Assembly: GCF_014640435.1 (NCBI RefSeq)
Contig: NZ_BMGY01000008.1
Location: 62,001 to 126,000 of the forward strand
Length of the DNA stretch: 64,000 nucleotides
Reading direction: 5' to 3'
From: Hymenobacter frigidus
GTDB taxonomy: Bacteria; Bacteroidota; Bacteroidia; Cytophagales; Hymenobacteraceae
The translations under genes and the position numbers were made by a program. This document shows, piece by piece, positions 16,130 through 24,335 of the stretch. The notes under the pieces were generated by a model. It made no database searches. It was not told the origin of the DNA and worked only from the letters and a program-made list of their open reading frames with translations. Positions within the stretch are counted from its first letter, which is position 1, and each line of letters starts with the position of its first letter.

Positions 16130-19048
16130 ATGTCGTTGAAATTCTCGCCAGTCGACGTTTTTGAAGCCCGCCACAATGCGCCCGGAGCCGATGCCCAGGC
16201 CGCCATGCTCCGCACCATCGGCGTGGACAGCCTTGAGCAGCTCATCGCCGAAACCGTGCCGCCCGCCATTCGCCTGAAAAAACCCCTCGACCTGCCCGCC
16301 GCCCTCAGCGAACGGGCTTTTTTGGCGAAGTTCAAGCAGATTGCTGGTCAGAACCAGGTGTTCAAGTCCTACATCGGATTGGGCTACCACGACACCACGC
16401 TGCCGCCCGTTATCCAGCGCAACATTCTGGAAAACCCGGGCTGGTACACCGCCTACACGCCTTATCAGGCCGAAATAGCCCAGGGCCGCCTCGAAGCCCT
16501 CATCAATTACCAGACGATGGTAATTGACCTCACCGGCATGGAAATCGCCAACGCCAGCCTACTGGACGAAGGCACTGCCGCCGCCGAGGCCATGCATATG
16601 CTGCACAGCCAGACCAAGAAGAAAGGCGCGCACCAATACTTCGTTTCGGAGCAGGTGCTGCCCCAGACCATTGACCTGCTGCGCACCCGCGCCACGCCGG
16701 TCGGCATCGAGCTGGTAGTGGGCGACCACCGCCAGATTGACCTCAGCGGCGAAGGCTTCTTCGGAGCCATGGTGCAGTATCCCGCCGCCGATGGCGAGGT
16801 GTTCGACTACCAGGACTTCATCGCCCAGGCGCGTCAACACAATGTTTTTGTGGTGATGGCGGCCGATTTGCTGGCGCTCACCCTACTCACTTCGCCCGGC
16901 GAGCTGGGCGCCGATGTATGCGTGGGCAACTCCCAGCGCTTCGGCGTGCCGATGGGCTACGGCGGCCCGCACGCCGGCTTCTTCGCCACCAAAGACCAGT
17001 TCAAGCGCGTGATTCCCGGCCGCCTCATCGGCCAGAGCATCGACGCGGCCGGCAACAAGGCCTACCGCATGGCCCTGCAAACCCGTGAGCAGCACATCCG
17101 CCGCGAAAAAGCCACCAGCAACATTTGCACTGCTCAAGTGCTGCTGAGCGTGCTGGCCGGCATGTACGCCGTGTACCACGGCCCCCAGCGCCTCCGGCAA
17201 TTTGCTACCAACACCCACCTGCTGGCCCAAACCCTGGAAGCCGGCCTGAAAAAACTGGGCGTGGAGCAGACTAACCCCCACTACTTCGACACCCTGAACC
17301 TGCGCCTCGAAAGCGCCGAGATGCAGCAGGCCATGAAGAAAGAAGCTGAAGCCGCTGGCATCAACTTCCGCTTCTTCGAGGACGTGCGCGTGGGCATCTC
17401 GCTGAACCAGAACACCGAGCTGCACGACGTGGCCGACATTCTGGACGTTTTCGCCAAAGTGCTGGGCAAGGAAGCCGACCAGTTGGCCGCTGAGCCTACC
17501 GAAGCGGAATTGACATGGCCCGCCAGCCTCCAGCGCACCAGCGAATACCTTACGCACCCCGTTTTCAACACGCACCATGCTGAGCACGAGCTGCTGCGCT
17601 ACATGAAGCAGCTGGAGAATAAAGACCTCAGCCTCGCGCATTCTATGATTGCGCTCGGCTCCTGTACCATGAAGCTGAACGCCACCGCCGAAATGATTCC
17701 GGTAACCTGGCCCGAAATCGGTGGCCTCCACCCTTTCGCACCCGTGGAGCAAGCCAAAGGCTACGCGCAGATATTCTCCGACCTGCAGACTTGGCTTTGC
17801 GAGGTAACCGGCTTTGATGCCGTGAGCTTGCAGCCCAACTCGGGCGCGCAGGGCGAATATGCCGGCCTGCTGGCCATCAAAGGCTTCCACGAAGCCCAAG
17901 GCGACCACCACCGCACGGTGGCCCTGATTCCGGCCTCGGCCCACGGCACCAACCCTGCTTCGGCCGTGATGGCTGGCATGCAGGTAGTCGTGGTAAAAAG
18001 CACCGAAGACGGCAACATCGACGTGGCCGACCTGACCGCGCAGGCGGAGAAGCACGCCGCCAACCTCAGCTGCTTGATGGTGACTTACCCCAGCACGCAC
18101 GGCGTGTACGAGGAAACCATCATCGACATCTGCAACCTGATTCATGCCCACGGCGGCCGCGTGTACATGGACGGGGCCAACATGAACGCCCAGGTGGGCC
18201 TCACCTCGCCCGCGGCCATTGGGGCCGATGTGTGCCACCTCAACCTGCACAAAACGTTCTGCATCCCGCACGGCGGCGGCGGCCCCGGCGTGGGTCCCAT
18301 CGGCGTAGTGGCCGATTTGGCTCCCTACTTACCCGGCCACGCCGTGGTGCCGGTCGAAGGCCGTACCACGGGCGCAGTTTCGGCCGCGCCGTGGGGCTCA
18401 GCCAGCATCCTGCCCATCAGCTACGCCTACATTTCGATGATGGGCGGCGACGGCTTGCAGCGCGCCACGCAGTTAGCCATTCTCAACGCCAACTACATCA
18501 AGGCTCGCCTCGAAGCGCACTACCCCGTGCTCTACACCGGCCGCCACGGCCGTTGTGCCCACGAGATGATTCTCGACTGCCGCCACTTCAAAAAGGCCGG
18601 CATCGAAGTAGAAGACATCGCCAAGCGCCTGATGGACTACAACTTCCACGCGCCCACGGTGAGCTTCCCGGTAGCCGGCACGCTCATGATTGAGCCCACC
18701 GAAAGCGAAAGCAAAACCGAGCTCGACCGGTTCTGCGACGCCATGATTTCCATCCGCAAGGAGATTGCGGAGGTAGAAGCCGGCCGCGCCGATGCCAAGG
18801 ACAACGTGCTCAAGCACGCCCCGCACACCGCCGCCACCGTGTTGGTGCACGACTGGACTCGCCCCTACTCCCGCGAGCAAGCCGTATTCCCTATGGACTA
18901 CGTGCGCGCCAACAAGTTCTGGCCCAGCGTCAGCCGCATCGACTCGGCCTACGGCGACCGCAACCTGATTTGCAGCTGCACCCCCATTGAGCAATACGCC
19001 GACCAGGAAGAAGAAATGGTGCAGGCCGACAAGGGCCCTTCGTACTAA
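16130..19048 (+). CDS. gcvP: Glycine dehydrogenase (aminomethyl-transferring), P protein
   Basis: 972 residues, the expected size of the single-chain homodimeric P protein. It decarboxylates glycine with PLP and passes the aminomethyl group to lipoyl-GcvH. The PLP lysine is K708 in [18 protein letters not shown]; other signatures are [27 protein letters not shown] and [15 protein letters not shown]. Both halves, the N-terminal pseudo-catalytic domain ([20 protein letters not shown]) and the C-terminal catalytic domain, are complete. The 16130 ATG is supported by the promoter at 16057 and by homology of FEARHNAP. Other gcv genes are not adjacent. kbl and a threonine dehydrogenase elsewhere in the window can supply glycine, and lipA supplies the GcvH cofactor. 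Confidence 0.97.
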   Translation: MSLKFSPVDVFEARHNAPGADAQAAMLRTIGVDSLEQLIAETVPPAIRLKKPLDLPAALSERAFLAKFKQIAGQNQVFKSYIGLGYHDTTLPPVIQRNILENPGWYTAYTPYQAEIAQGRLEALINYQTMVIDLTGMEIANASLLDEGTAAAEAMHMLHSQTKKKGAHQYFVSEQVLPQTIDLLRTRATPVGIELVVGDHRQIDLSGEGFFGAMVQYPAADGEVFDYQDFIAQARQHNVFVVMAADLLALTLLTSPGELGADVCVGNSQRFGVPMGYGGPHAGFFATKDQFKRVIPGRLIGQSIDAAGNKAYRMALQTREQHIRREKATSNICTAQVLLSVLAGMYAVYHGPQRLRQFATNTHLLAQTLEAGLKKLGVEQTNPHYFDTLNLRLESAEMQQAMKKEAEAAGINFRFFEDVRVGISLNQNTELHDVADILDVFAKVLGKEADQLAAEPTEAELTWPASLQRTSEYLTHPVFNTHHAEHELLRYMKQLENKDLSLAHSMIALGSCTMKLNATAEMIPVTWPEIGGLHPFAPVEQAKGYAQIFSDLQTWLCEVTGFDAVSLQPNSGAQGEYAGLLAIKGFHEAQGDHHRTVALIPASAHGTNPASAVMAGMQVVVVKSTEDGNIDVADLTAQAEKHAANLSCLMVTYPSTHGVYEETIIDICNLIHAHGGRVYMDGANMNAQVGLTSPAAIGADVCHLNLHKTFCIPHGGGGPGVGPIGVVADLAPYLPGHAVVPVEGRTTGAVSAAPWGSASILPISYAYISMMGGDGLQRATQLAILNANYIKARLEAHYPVLYTGRHGRCAHEMILDCRHFKKAGIEVEDIAKRLMDYNFHAPTVSFPVAGTLMIEPTESESKTELDRFCDAMISIRKEIAEVEAGRADAKDNVLKHAPHTAATVLVHDWTRPYSREQAVFPMDYVRANKFWPSVSRIDSAYGDRNLICSCTPIEQYADQEEEMVQADKGPSY

Positions 19049-19080
19049 TGAAACGCAGCACCCCTGGCCAAATTTTTTAA

Positions 19081-19115
19081 CCAAAAAGCCCGATTCACTG
19101 AATCGGGCTTTTTGG
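19081..19115 (+). terminator. Terminator after gcvP
   Basis: CCAAAAAGCCCGATTCA faces its exact reverse complement with a minimal centre, ending in a T run (GGGCTTTTTGG). Convergent with the 19168-19500 lipoprotein gene, so it can act on both strands. Confidence 0.88.
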
Positions 19116-19167
19116 ATTTTATGAGAAAATGGCCTAATTACCCTCTTTGAGCTGATTTCGAGCCGGC

Positions 19168-19500
19168 TTATTTCGCCTTGCGGTTGCCGCGCTCGTTGCC
19201 ATGCTCCCCGAAGCAGCGGCGGTCCATATAGCCGGTCATGGTTTGGCCGTTCTTGTCCAGCCGCACGCGCACGAAATACGCGTTGATGGTATCGGTTACC
19301 TGCACTTCGTTGCCGGAAGTCATTTGGACCAGCACGGTGCTGGTTTTCTTCATGCCATCGTACACGGGGCAGTCCACAATGGTGTTGTGCGCCACCGGAG
19401 TGCGGTCAGCTGAAGCATTCTGCATTCGTTCGTCGCGTGCAGAACTGCAAGCAGACATCAGGCCCGTAGCGACCAGAACCAATAAGGCAGTTGTTTTCAT
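19168..19500 (-). CDS. Small lipoprotein with SH3-like segment
   Basis: 110 residues. MKTTALLVLVATGLMSAC is a lipoprotein signal with lipobox LMSAC, which fixes the start at 19500; the frame stays open further upstream but that part has no coding character. The mature protein has a probable small beta fold: VLVQMTSGNEVQVTDTINAY followed by FVRVRLDKNGQTMTGYMDRR resembles bacterial SH3 repeats ending in a gyMdrr-type strand. The tail is basic (GNERGNRKAK). SH3-like lipoproteins usually bind cell-wall or envelope partners; this is inference. Confidence 0.65.
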   Translation of the reverse strand: MKTTALLVLVATGLMSACSSARDERMQNASADRTPVAHNTIVDCPVYDGMKKTSTVLVQMTSGNEVQVTDTINAYFVRVRLDKNGQTMTGYMDRRCFGEHGNERGNRKAK

Positions 19501-19731
19501 TGACGAATCAGAAAGGATAGGGTGGAATTTTGGGAGTAAGGTAGGACAAAATCCGGTTATGTCAAGCTTATGCCGGGATTTTCGAGTCGGTATCCAGTGC
19601 CATTCTGAAGCAGAATAATTGAACGTAGCAGCCTGTTTTTCCGTTAATATAGCAGTTCGTGAAATGGCATTTTTATTGTTTTGAACTTGCTTTTCACCAC
19701 CCCTTTTCTCAACTTGTTTCTCATTGCATTT

Positions 19732-20328
19732 ATGGCTTTCATTCCTCGTTTCCTGGTTCGTTCCACAGTGGCACTCGCGGCCGGACTGTTGCTTTTGTTG
19801 GGTCCAAGTGGCTGCACCACCGCCTCCCGCGTGGGAGTGACCAATGACTTTGACCATTCCGTAAACTTCCGCGCCTACAAAACCTGGGCCTGGTATCCGC
19901 AGCAGCCCCGCGATGCGGAGAGTGGCCCCGCCAAAGGCTACGAGTCCTTTCTGGACCAGCGCATCCGCTCTGCCGTGGCAGCAGAAATGACCCGCAAAGG
20001 CCTGACGGAAGTCGACAAAGCCCCCGATATTTACGTGGCTTACAGTGCCCGCGTCGAAGACAAGCAGCAAGTATCGCCCTATTACAATGGCATGGGCTAC
20101 CCTTATGGCTACGGCTACGGCTACTACGGCCGCAACTATTCACCCGTGACCCAATACAAAGCCGGCACAGTGGTGATAGATGTCATTGATGCCCGCCGCA
20201 AAGAACTGGCGTGGCGCGGCACTGGCCAGGCCCAGGTCAACCAAAATACGATTGACGAAGCCGAGTCGAACCGCATTGTCAACGGCATCCTGAGCACCTA
20301 CCCTCCCGGTAGCAACGCCCAGCGCTAA
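19732..20328 (+). CDS. DUF4136 lipoprotein
   Basis: 198 residues. The hydrophobic signal (STVALAAGLLLLLGPSGC) ends in a lipobox-like Cys near residue 28. The mature part fits DUF4136: DFDHSVNFRAYKTWAWYPQQ near the N-terminus, LDQRIRSAVAAEMTRKGLTE in the middle, then a Tyr/Gly-rich insert (YPYGYGYGYYGRNYSP) and the conserved GTVVIDVIDARRKELAWRGT. Function unknown; members are outer-membrane or periplasmic lipoproteins. Start at 19732 is the ATG just before the signal peptide. It converges on lipA across an exceptional 34 bp perfect hairpin. Confidence 0.85.
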   Translation: MAFIPRFLVRSTVALAAGLLLLLGPSGCTTASRVGVTNDFDHSVNFRAYKTWAWYPQQPRDAESGPAKGYESFLDQRIRSAVAAEMTRKGLTEVDKAPDIYVAYSARVEDKQQVSPYYNGMGYPYGYGYGYYGRNYSPVTQYKAGTVVIDVIDARRKELAWRGTGQAQVNQNTIDEAESNRIVNGILSTYPPGSNAQR

Positions 20329-20329
20329 G

Positions 20330-20399
20330 CGTTGGTCGGTGGAAAGCAAAAGAGCCCGTCCAACATTGGACGGGCTCTTTTGCTTTCCACCGACCAACG
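20330..20399. terminator. Bidirectional terminator hairpin with 34 bp perfect stem
   Basis: 20330-20363 (starting CGTTGGTCGGTGGAAAGCAA) is the exact reverse complement of 20366-20399. The inner part, AAAGAGCCCGTCC/GGACGGGCTCTTTT, is a classical terminator; the outer 15 bp extend the stem on both sides. It separates convergent DUF4136 and lipA genes. Confidence 0.88.
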
Positions 20400-20400
20400 G

Positions 20401-21294
20401 CTAAATTGGCACGTTCACATGGCGCTCGGCGTGGTAGGAGCTGCGCACCAACGGGCCGCTTTCCACGTACTTCAGGCCGCGGCGCAGGCCTTCTTCTTTG
20501 TAATGGGCAAACTGGTCGGGGGTGATGAACTCGGCCACGTCCAGGTGGCGCTTGGTGGGCTGCAGGTACTGGCCGAGGGTGAGGATATCGAGGCCGTTGG
20601 CCACGAGGTCGTCCATGGCCTGGTACAACTCGTCGGGCTTCTCGCCCAGGCCCAGCATGATACCGGATTTGGTGCGGTGGCCGGCGGCTTTGGTCCGACG
20701 GATTTGCTCCAGGCTGCGGTCATAGCGGGCCTGGGGGCGCACCAGGCGGTAGAGACTGCCCACGGTTTCAACGTTGTGCGAAATCACTTCCTGGCCACCC
20801 GAAATCATCACGTCGAGCGCGTCCCAGTTGGCTTTCACGTCCGGAATCAGGGTTTCGATGGTGGTTTCGGGGCTGAGCTGCTTGGTGAGCACCACGGTTT
20901 CGCGCCACACGCTGGCGCCCCGGTCCTTGAGCTCGTCGCGGTTCACCGAGGTGAGCACGGCGTGTTTCACTTTCATCAATTTGATGGCCTCGGCCACGCG
21001 GCGGGGCTCGTCGAGGTCGTACTCAGTAGGGCGCCCGGTAGCCACGGCGCAAAACGAGCACGAACGGGTGCAGATGTTACCCAGAATCATGAACGTGGCC
21101 GTGCCCGCACCCCAGCACTCGCCCATGTTGGGGCAGTTGCCGCTCTCGCAGATGGTGTGCAGCTTGTGCTCATCCACGAGGCGGCGCACGGCGGCGTACT
21201 CTTCGCCCACGGGCAGCTTCACGCGCAGCCAGTCGGGCTTGCGGGGGCGGGCGGGGGCAGCCGTTTCGGGCTGAATAACGGGCAAATCAATCAT
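20401..21294 (-). CDS. lipA: Lipoyl synthase
   Basis: 297 residues. A radical-SAM enzyme that inserts two sulphurs into protein-bound octanoyl groups. Both iron-sulphur clusters are present: the auxiliary-cluster motif [13 protein letters not shown] and the radical-SAM motif [13 protein letters not shown], followed by [13 protein letters not shown] and the C-terminal [11 protein letters not shown], whose RSSY serine ligates the auxiliary cluster. The ATG at 21294 is preferred over 21312. It serves lipoate-dependent complexes, of which gcvP (glycine cleavage) and a fused E1 (24336) are represented in this window. lipB is not seen here. Confidence 0.97.
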   Translation of the reverse strand: MIDLPVIQPETAAPARPRKPDWLRVKLPVGEEYAAVRRLVDEHKLHTICESGNCPNMGECWGAGTATFMILGNICTRSCSFCAVATGRPTEYDLDEPRRVAEAIKLMKVKHAVLTSVNRDELKDRGASVWRETVVLTKQLSPETTIETLIPDVKANWDALDVMISGGQEVISHNVETVGSLYRLVRPQARYDRSLEQIRRTKAAGHRTKSGIMLGLGEKPDELYQAMDDLVANGLDILTLGQYLQPTKRHLDVAEFITPDQFAHYKEEGLRRGLKYVESGPLVRSSYHAERHVNVPI

Positions 21295-21381
21295 TTCGAT
21301 AGCAGTTAGCAATCAACGGGGTACCGTTGACTGCAGGTAAAAGCAATTCGCAGCCTAATCGGTTCGAAAAAAGCAGGCGCA

Positions 21382-21389
21382 CAAAATTA
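21382..21389 (-). promoter_or_regulatory. -7 promoter element of lipA
   Basis: On the minus strand this reads TAATTTTG, an exact TAnnTTTG. A TTG (minus strand, 21413-21415) lies 23 bases further upstream. Leader to the lipA ATG is about 85 bases. Confidence 0.5.
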
Positions 21390-21463
21390 ACCCCGAAACC
21401 CCTGGCTCCCGGCAATACTTCAACCCGCTGTGCTTTTACTACGCGGTGCTTGCTTCCCCAACT

Positions 21464-22288
21464 TTAGCTGCGATGACCGAAATACAGCGTGAGGTAAACG
21501 GAGGGGAAAAACTGACGGTTGAGCACGTCGCCCTCCACCGGGCCTTCGGGGCTGAGGATGAGCAAGCGCTTGGTGTATGCTTCCACCAGAAAACCAACTT
21601 CCACGCCGGTCACGGCGTCGCGGTAGCGGCCGTACTCGAAGCTCAGGCCACCGCGCAAATGGATACCGGGCACAAATTTGGTTTGCCCGATGCCGCTGAA
21701 TAGTGGCCCCCGGTCAAGAATGGCGCCCTGCACGAGATGCTTGGTGGGGTCGAACTGTTCGTTCACGATTTCGTCGGTTGCCAGGTTGGGCACCCCCGTT
21801 TTGGCGAAGGTGCGGTCGTAGCTGATGTAGTAGGGCATGAGCAGGCCAATAGATGGCCCCACGCTCAGCAGGCCGTTGACCTGCACCCCAGCATCGGCCG
21901 CCTTGCGGAAAAGAATGCGCTGAATGCCCACCGATGGCCGCAGCACAAAAGCATAGTTGGTTTTGCGGGGCACGTAGCTCCCCCCCGCCTGCGTAGATTT
22001 CCGTTCTTCTTTGCCATTTTTCAACATTACGCCCTCCAGGCTCCAGAAGCGTAGCAGGCGGTCGTCGAGCAGGCGCGACGACCGTATTGAGGCCCCGCCC
22101 AGCAGTCCGCCCTGGGTATTGAAGTTGACGCCAAACACAAACTCTTTGCTATACGACTGCTCGTCGGACGGCGCGGGGCCTACCGGCACGGCCGCGGGCT
22201 GCAAGGGAGCCTGGGCCCGCGCCCCAGCAGCAAGCAGCAGGCCCATGGCCAGCAAACCAGAAAAACGACGGGTTGGGAAAGAATGCAT
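21464..22288 (-). CDS. Conserved Bacteroidetes outer-membrane protein
   Basis: 274 residues. The signal MHSFPTRRFSGLLAMGLLLAAGARAQ sets the start at 22288. The mature protein belongs to a common but unnamed Bacteroidetes family: GVNFNTQGGLLGGASIRSSR, then FWSLEGVMLKNGKEERKS, KTNYAFVLRPSVGIQRILFR, and LLSVGPSIGLLMPYYISYDR, an alternating-strand, aromatic-rich pattern of a beta-barrel of the outer membrane. The C-terminal strand FPSVYLTLYFGHRS is barrel-like. It is divergent from the OsmC gene. No enzymatic motif; a porin-like or structural role is inference. Confidence 0.78.
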   Translation of the reverse strand: MHSFPTRRFSGLLAMGLLLAAGARAQAPLQPAAVPVGPAPSDEQSYSKEFVFGVNFNTQGGLLGGASIRSSRLLDDRLLRFWSLEGVMLKNGKEERKSTQAGGSYVPRKTNYAFVLRPSVGIQRILFRKAADAGVQVNGLLSVGPSIGLLMPYYISYDRTFAKTGVPNLATDEIVNEQFDPTKHLVQGAILDRGPLFSGIGQTKFVPGIHLRGGLSFEYGRYRDAVTGVEVGFLVEAYTKRLLILSPEGPVEGDVLNRQFFPSVYLTLYFGHRS

Positions 22289-22394
22289 GGTCGACAAAAA
22301 ACTGGCCTGATGGGGCGCCATGGGCACGGCGCACCAAGTAATACGTAATTTAGCTGCTGTAGACACAACTTTGTAAAAGTAACTCCCTGACTTG

Positions 22395-22805
22395 ATGAAC
22401 ACCGCCACCGCCAATTACGCCGGCCACCTCCGCACCGAAGCCACTCACGTAGCCTCGGGCAATGTTATTCAAACCGATGCCCCCGTCGATAATCACGGCC
22501 GGGGCGAAGCTTTTTCCCCCACCGACCTCGTGAGCACGGCCCTGGGCTCGTGCATGATGACGGTGATGGGCATTGTAGCCGAACGCCACCAGTGGGACTT
22601 GGTAGGCAGCACTTTCGCGGTAGTGAAGCACATGAGCGCGGAAGCCCCGCGCCGCATTGCGCAAATCGACGTTACGTTTACCCTGCCCGCCACCCTGGCC
22701 CCCAATGACCGAACCATCCTGGAGCGCTCGGCCCACACTTGCCCGGTGGGCCTGAGCCTGCACCCCGATGTGCGGCAGAACATTGTATTCGAATACAAGG
22801 GGTAG
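22395..22805 (+). CDS. OsmC/Ohr family peroxiredoxin-like protein
   Basis: 136 residues. Both redox cysteines are present: the first in LVSTALGSCMMTVMGIVA and the second in AHTCPVGLSLHPDV. This is the arrangement of thiol peroxidases that reduce organic hydroperoxides with lipoylated or small-thiol reductants. It fits the shorter YhfA/OsmC branch rather than true Ohr. An imperfect -7 element, CAACTTTG at 22366-22373, lies 21 bases before the ATG. It converges on ytxJ, a bacillithiol-linked thiol protein, across a shared hairpin terminator. Confidence 0.88.
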   Translation: MNTATANYAGHLRTEATHVASGNVIQTDAPVDNHGRGEAFSPTDLVSTALGSCMMTVMGIVAERHQWDLVGSTFAVVKHMSAEAPRRIAQIDVTFTLPATLAPNDRTILERSAHTCPVGLSLHPDVRQNIVFEYKG

Positions 22806-22821
22806 GCTAGGGTGCTGAATT

Positions 22822-22867
22822 AAAAGCACGTCATGCTACGACTTTGCGTAGCATGACGTGCTTTTTT
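22822..22867. terminator. Bidirectional hairpin between osmC-like gene and ytxJ (repeat family R4)
   Basis: AAAAGCACGTCATGCTACG (22822-22840) and its exact reverse complement (22847-22865) with a T run form a terminator. The stem contains CGTCATGCTA, the end of the GTCATGCTGAG repeat family, so a shortened repeat appears to have become the terminator. Confidence 0.8.
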
Positions 22868-22894
22868 GGTTTGTTCAGTTTTCGCCTTGCGGCC

Positions 22895-23248
22895 CTACCC
22901 GTTCACGGCATTCACGGCTGATTTCACGTCGCTAAGGCGGATGCCCATGTGCGAGGCATTGTACGGGCATTCGCCGTTCTTGATGAGCAAGAGCTGCGGT
23001 GACTCGTGGCGGATGCCGAACTGCTCCGCAATCTGGGCCGATAGGGGGCGGAAACTCAGCAAGTCGAGGTAGTAGATGGGCAGGTCCAGGCCGCTATCGG
23101 CCCACTGGCGCTCAATTTTACTCTTGGCGGCCGCGCTGATGGAGCAGGTAGTGCTGTGTTTGAAAATCAGAACCGGCTGCTCGTGCGAGCTGCGGGCCAG
23201 GTCAATGATTTGTTCGGATTGGGTAAGGGGAAGCCAGGGGGTTGACAT
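22895..23248 (-). CDS. ytxJ: Bacillithiol system redox-active protein YtxJ
   Basis: 117 residues with a thioredoxin-like fold. The single active Cys is residue 35 in FKHSTTCSISAAAK, followed by YYLDLLSFRPLSAQIAEQFG and the cis-Pro loop HESPQLLLIKNG, matching the YtxJ family, a monothiol bacilliredoxin-like protein that removes bacillithiol from proteins. No signal peptide, so it is cytoplasmic. It complements bshC at 35314, the last step of bacillithiol synthesis, and the OsmC protein it faces; together they suggest a bacillithiol-based redox buffer. Confidence 0.88.
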   Translation of the reverse strand: MSTPWLPLTQSEQIIDLARSSHEQPVLIFKHSTTCSISAAAKSKIERQWADSGLDLPIYYLDLLSFRPLSAQIAEQFGIRHESPQLLLIKNGECPYNASHMGIRLSDVKSAVNAVNG

Positions 23249-23352
23249 TGAGACAATAAAAAGTTAGTGATTAACAGTGAAGTGTTCGGCCGGTAGAAAC
23301 CGGTGGTACGCTACTACAACCGGCAACGGGCAGTTGATTCCCCCGGCACCGC

Positions 23353-23730
23353 TCATTTTTTTTCTGGCGAATTTTTCCGGGAGTCTTTTAGGGCGCCTTT
23401 TTTGCGGCGCAGGCCCAGAAACCCGGGAGGCTTGTCGTTGGGAGCATTGCCATTTTTATAGTGAAACTCCGTGCTGCCTTCGGGGGCTGGCTGGGTGCTG
23501 GCCCCGCGCCGGAGGCGGTCGGGCGTCACATCGAGGTGGCTGTCTTTGTAGGGCGATTCGGTGCGCTGGGCTTCGCGTAGGGCCCGGCGGTTGGCTGCTT
23601 TCACCTGCCCCGGTTTTTCGTGCACAATCTGGGCCTGGGCGGCGGGGCTGATTAGCACCAACAACCCAACCAAGGCCAGCACTAGCCCCAAGCCTAGCGG
23701 GCCGCTACGGCTTGCTTGTAGGTGCGGCAT
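23353..23730 (-). CDS. Small secreted protein, unknown function
   Basis: 125 residues. The signal peptide (GLVLALVGLLVLISPAAQAQ) sets the ATG at 23730. The mature protein is short, basic and apparently disordered: ANRRALREAQRTESPYKDSH, then LDVTPDRLRRGASTQPAPE and a Lys-rich end GFLGLRRKKGALKDSRKNSP. I do not recognise a family. Its first 26 bases overlap the end of the lipoprotein gene at 23705-24271, so the two are translated as a pair. Both end in basic, Pro-rich tails. Confidence 0.6.
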   Translation of the reverse strand: MPHLQASRSGPLGLGLVLALVGLLVLISPAAQAQIVHEKPGQVKAANRRALREAQRTESPYKDSHLDVTPDRLRRGASTQPAPEGSTEFHYKNGNAPNDKPPGFLGLRRKKGALKDSRKNSPEKK

Positions 23731-24271
23731 CGGGGGCGGGGGTGGGGGTGGGCATGGCTTCGTCAGGCAACGTTTCATCGGGCGCGGTGCTGGGCTGCTT
23801 GGGCGCGGGCCGATGGTCGGGGCTGTAGTTGGGTTTTGCATGGAGGCCGAACTTGAAAAAACTGCGGATAGACTGCCAGGGGCGGAAAGGCTTCGACGTT
23901 TTGTTGACGCGGCGGCGCATCAGCTTGGGCTTTTTCATCAGGCCCTGCTTGTCGTAGCGCACCGTGGAGCGTTCGGGTAAGGTTCGGGCCACCTCCGCAG
24001 TTGGCACCGCGGCCGTGGCTGCTCCCGAAGGCGTGGAGACATCGGTAGCAGCTTCTTCAGACACTGCTGACTTTTTCTTAAACAAGCCCCCTGACGCGTT
24101 AGCACCAGCCTTTTTACGGGCTTCGGCCGCTTTTTGCTGCGCCTTAAACTCGGGCGACGGCTTGGGCGTGGGCAAGCGGTAGGGATGGAAAATCCTGCAG
24201 CCCCCCAAGCCCGCTACCAGCAGCACGGCCAGCACGGACCGGAGAACAACAGAAGGCAGACAATTACTCAC
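23705..24271 (-). CDS. Putative basic lipoprotein, unknown function
   Basis: 188 residues from a GTG at 24271. VSNCLPSVVLRSVLAVLLVAGLGGC is a signal ending in a lipobox (LGGC). The mature chain is Ala/Lys/Pro-rich and mostly disordered, with one more ordered basic block: TVRYDKQGLMKKPKLMRRRV followed by KPFRPWQSIRSFFKFGLHAK. It ends in a Thr/Pro tail. An upstream extension of the frame reads as non-coding Arg/Trp/Ser-rich sequence. It follows the fused E1 gene by 64 bases and overlaps the next small secreted protein by 26 bases, so the three may be co-transcribed. No function assignable. Confidence 0.6.
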   Translation of the reverse strand: MSNCLPSVVLRSVLAVLLVAGLGGCRIFHPYRLPTPKPSPEFKAQQKAAEARKKAGANASGGLFKKKSAVSEEAATDVSTPSGAATAAVPTAEVARTLPERSTVRYDKQGLMKKPKLMRRRVNKTSKPFRPWQSIRSFFKFGLHAKPNYSPDHRPAPKQPSTAPDETLPDEAMPTPTPAPDAAPTSKP

Positions 24272-24335
24272 TGTAAAACGTGCAGGTTCAAAGAGAAAGG
24301 TACAAGAAACAACCGCGAAAACCGCACTGTCCCTC

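Noticed and set aside
16883-18271. Long minus-strand open frame (462 codons) over gcvP
   Set aside because: Antisense to the unmistakable gcvP catalytic domain; His/Gly/Val-rich composition typical of a shadow frame.
20332-21309. Plus-strand open frame of 325 codons opposite lipA
   Set aside because: Mirror of lipA with the start supplied by the palindromic terminator; no family resemblance.
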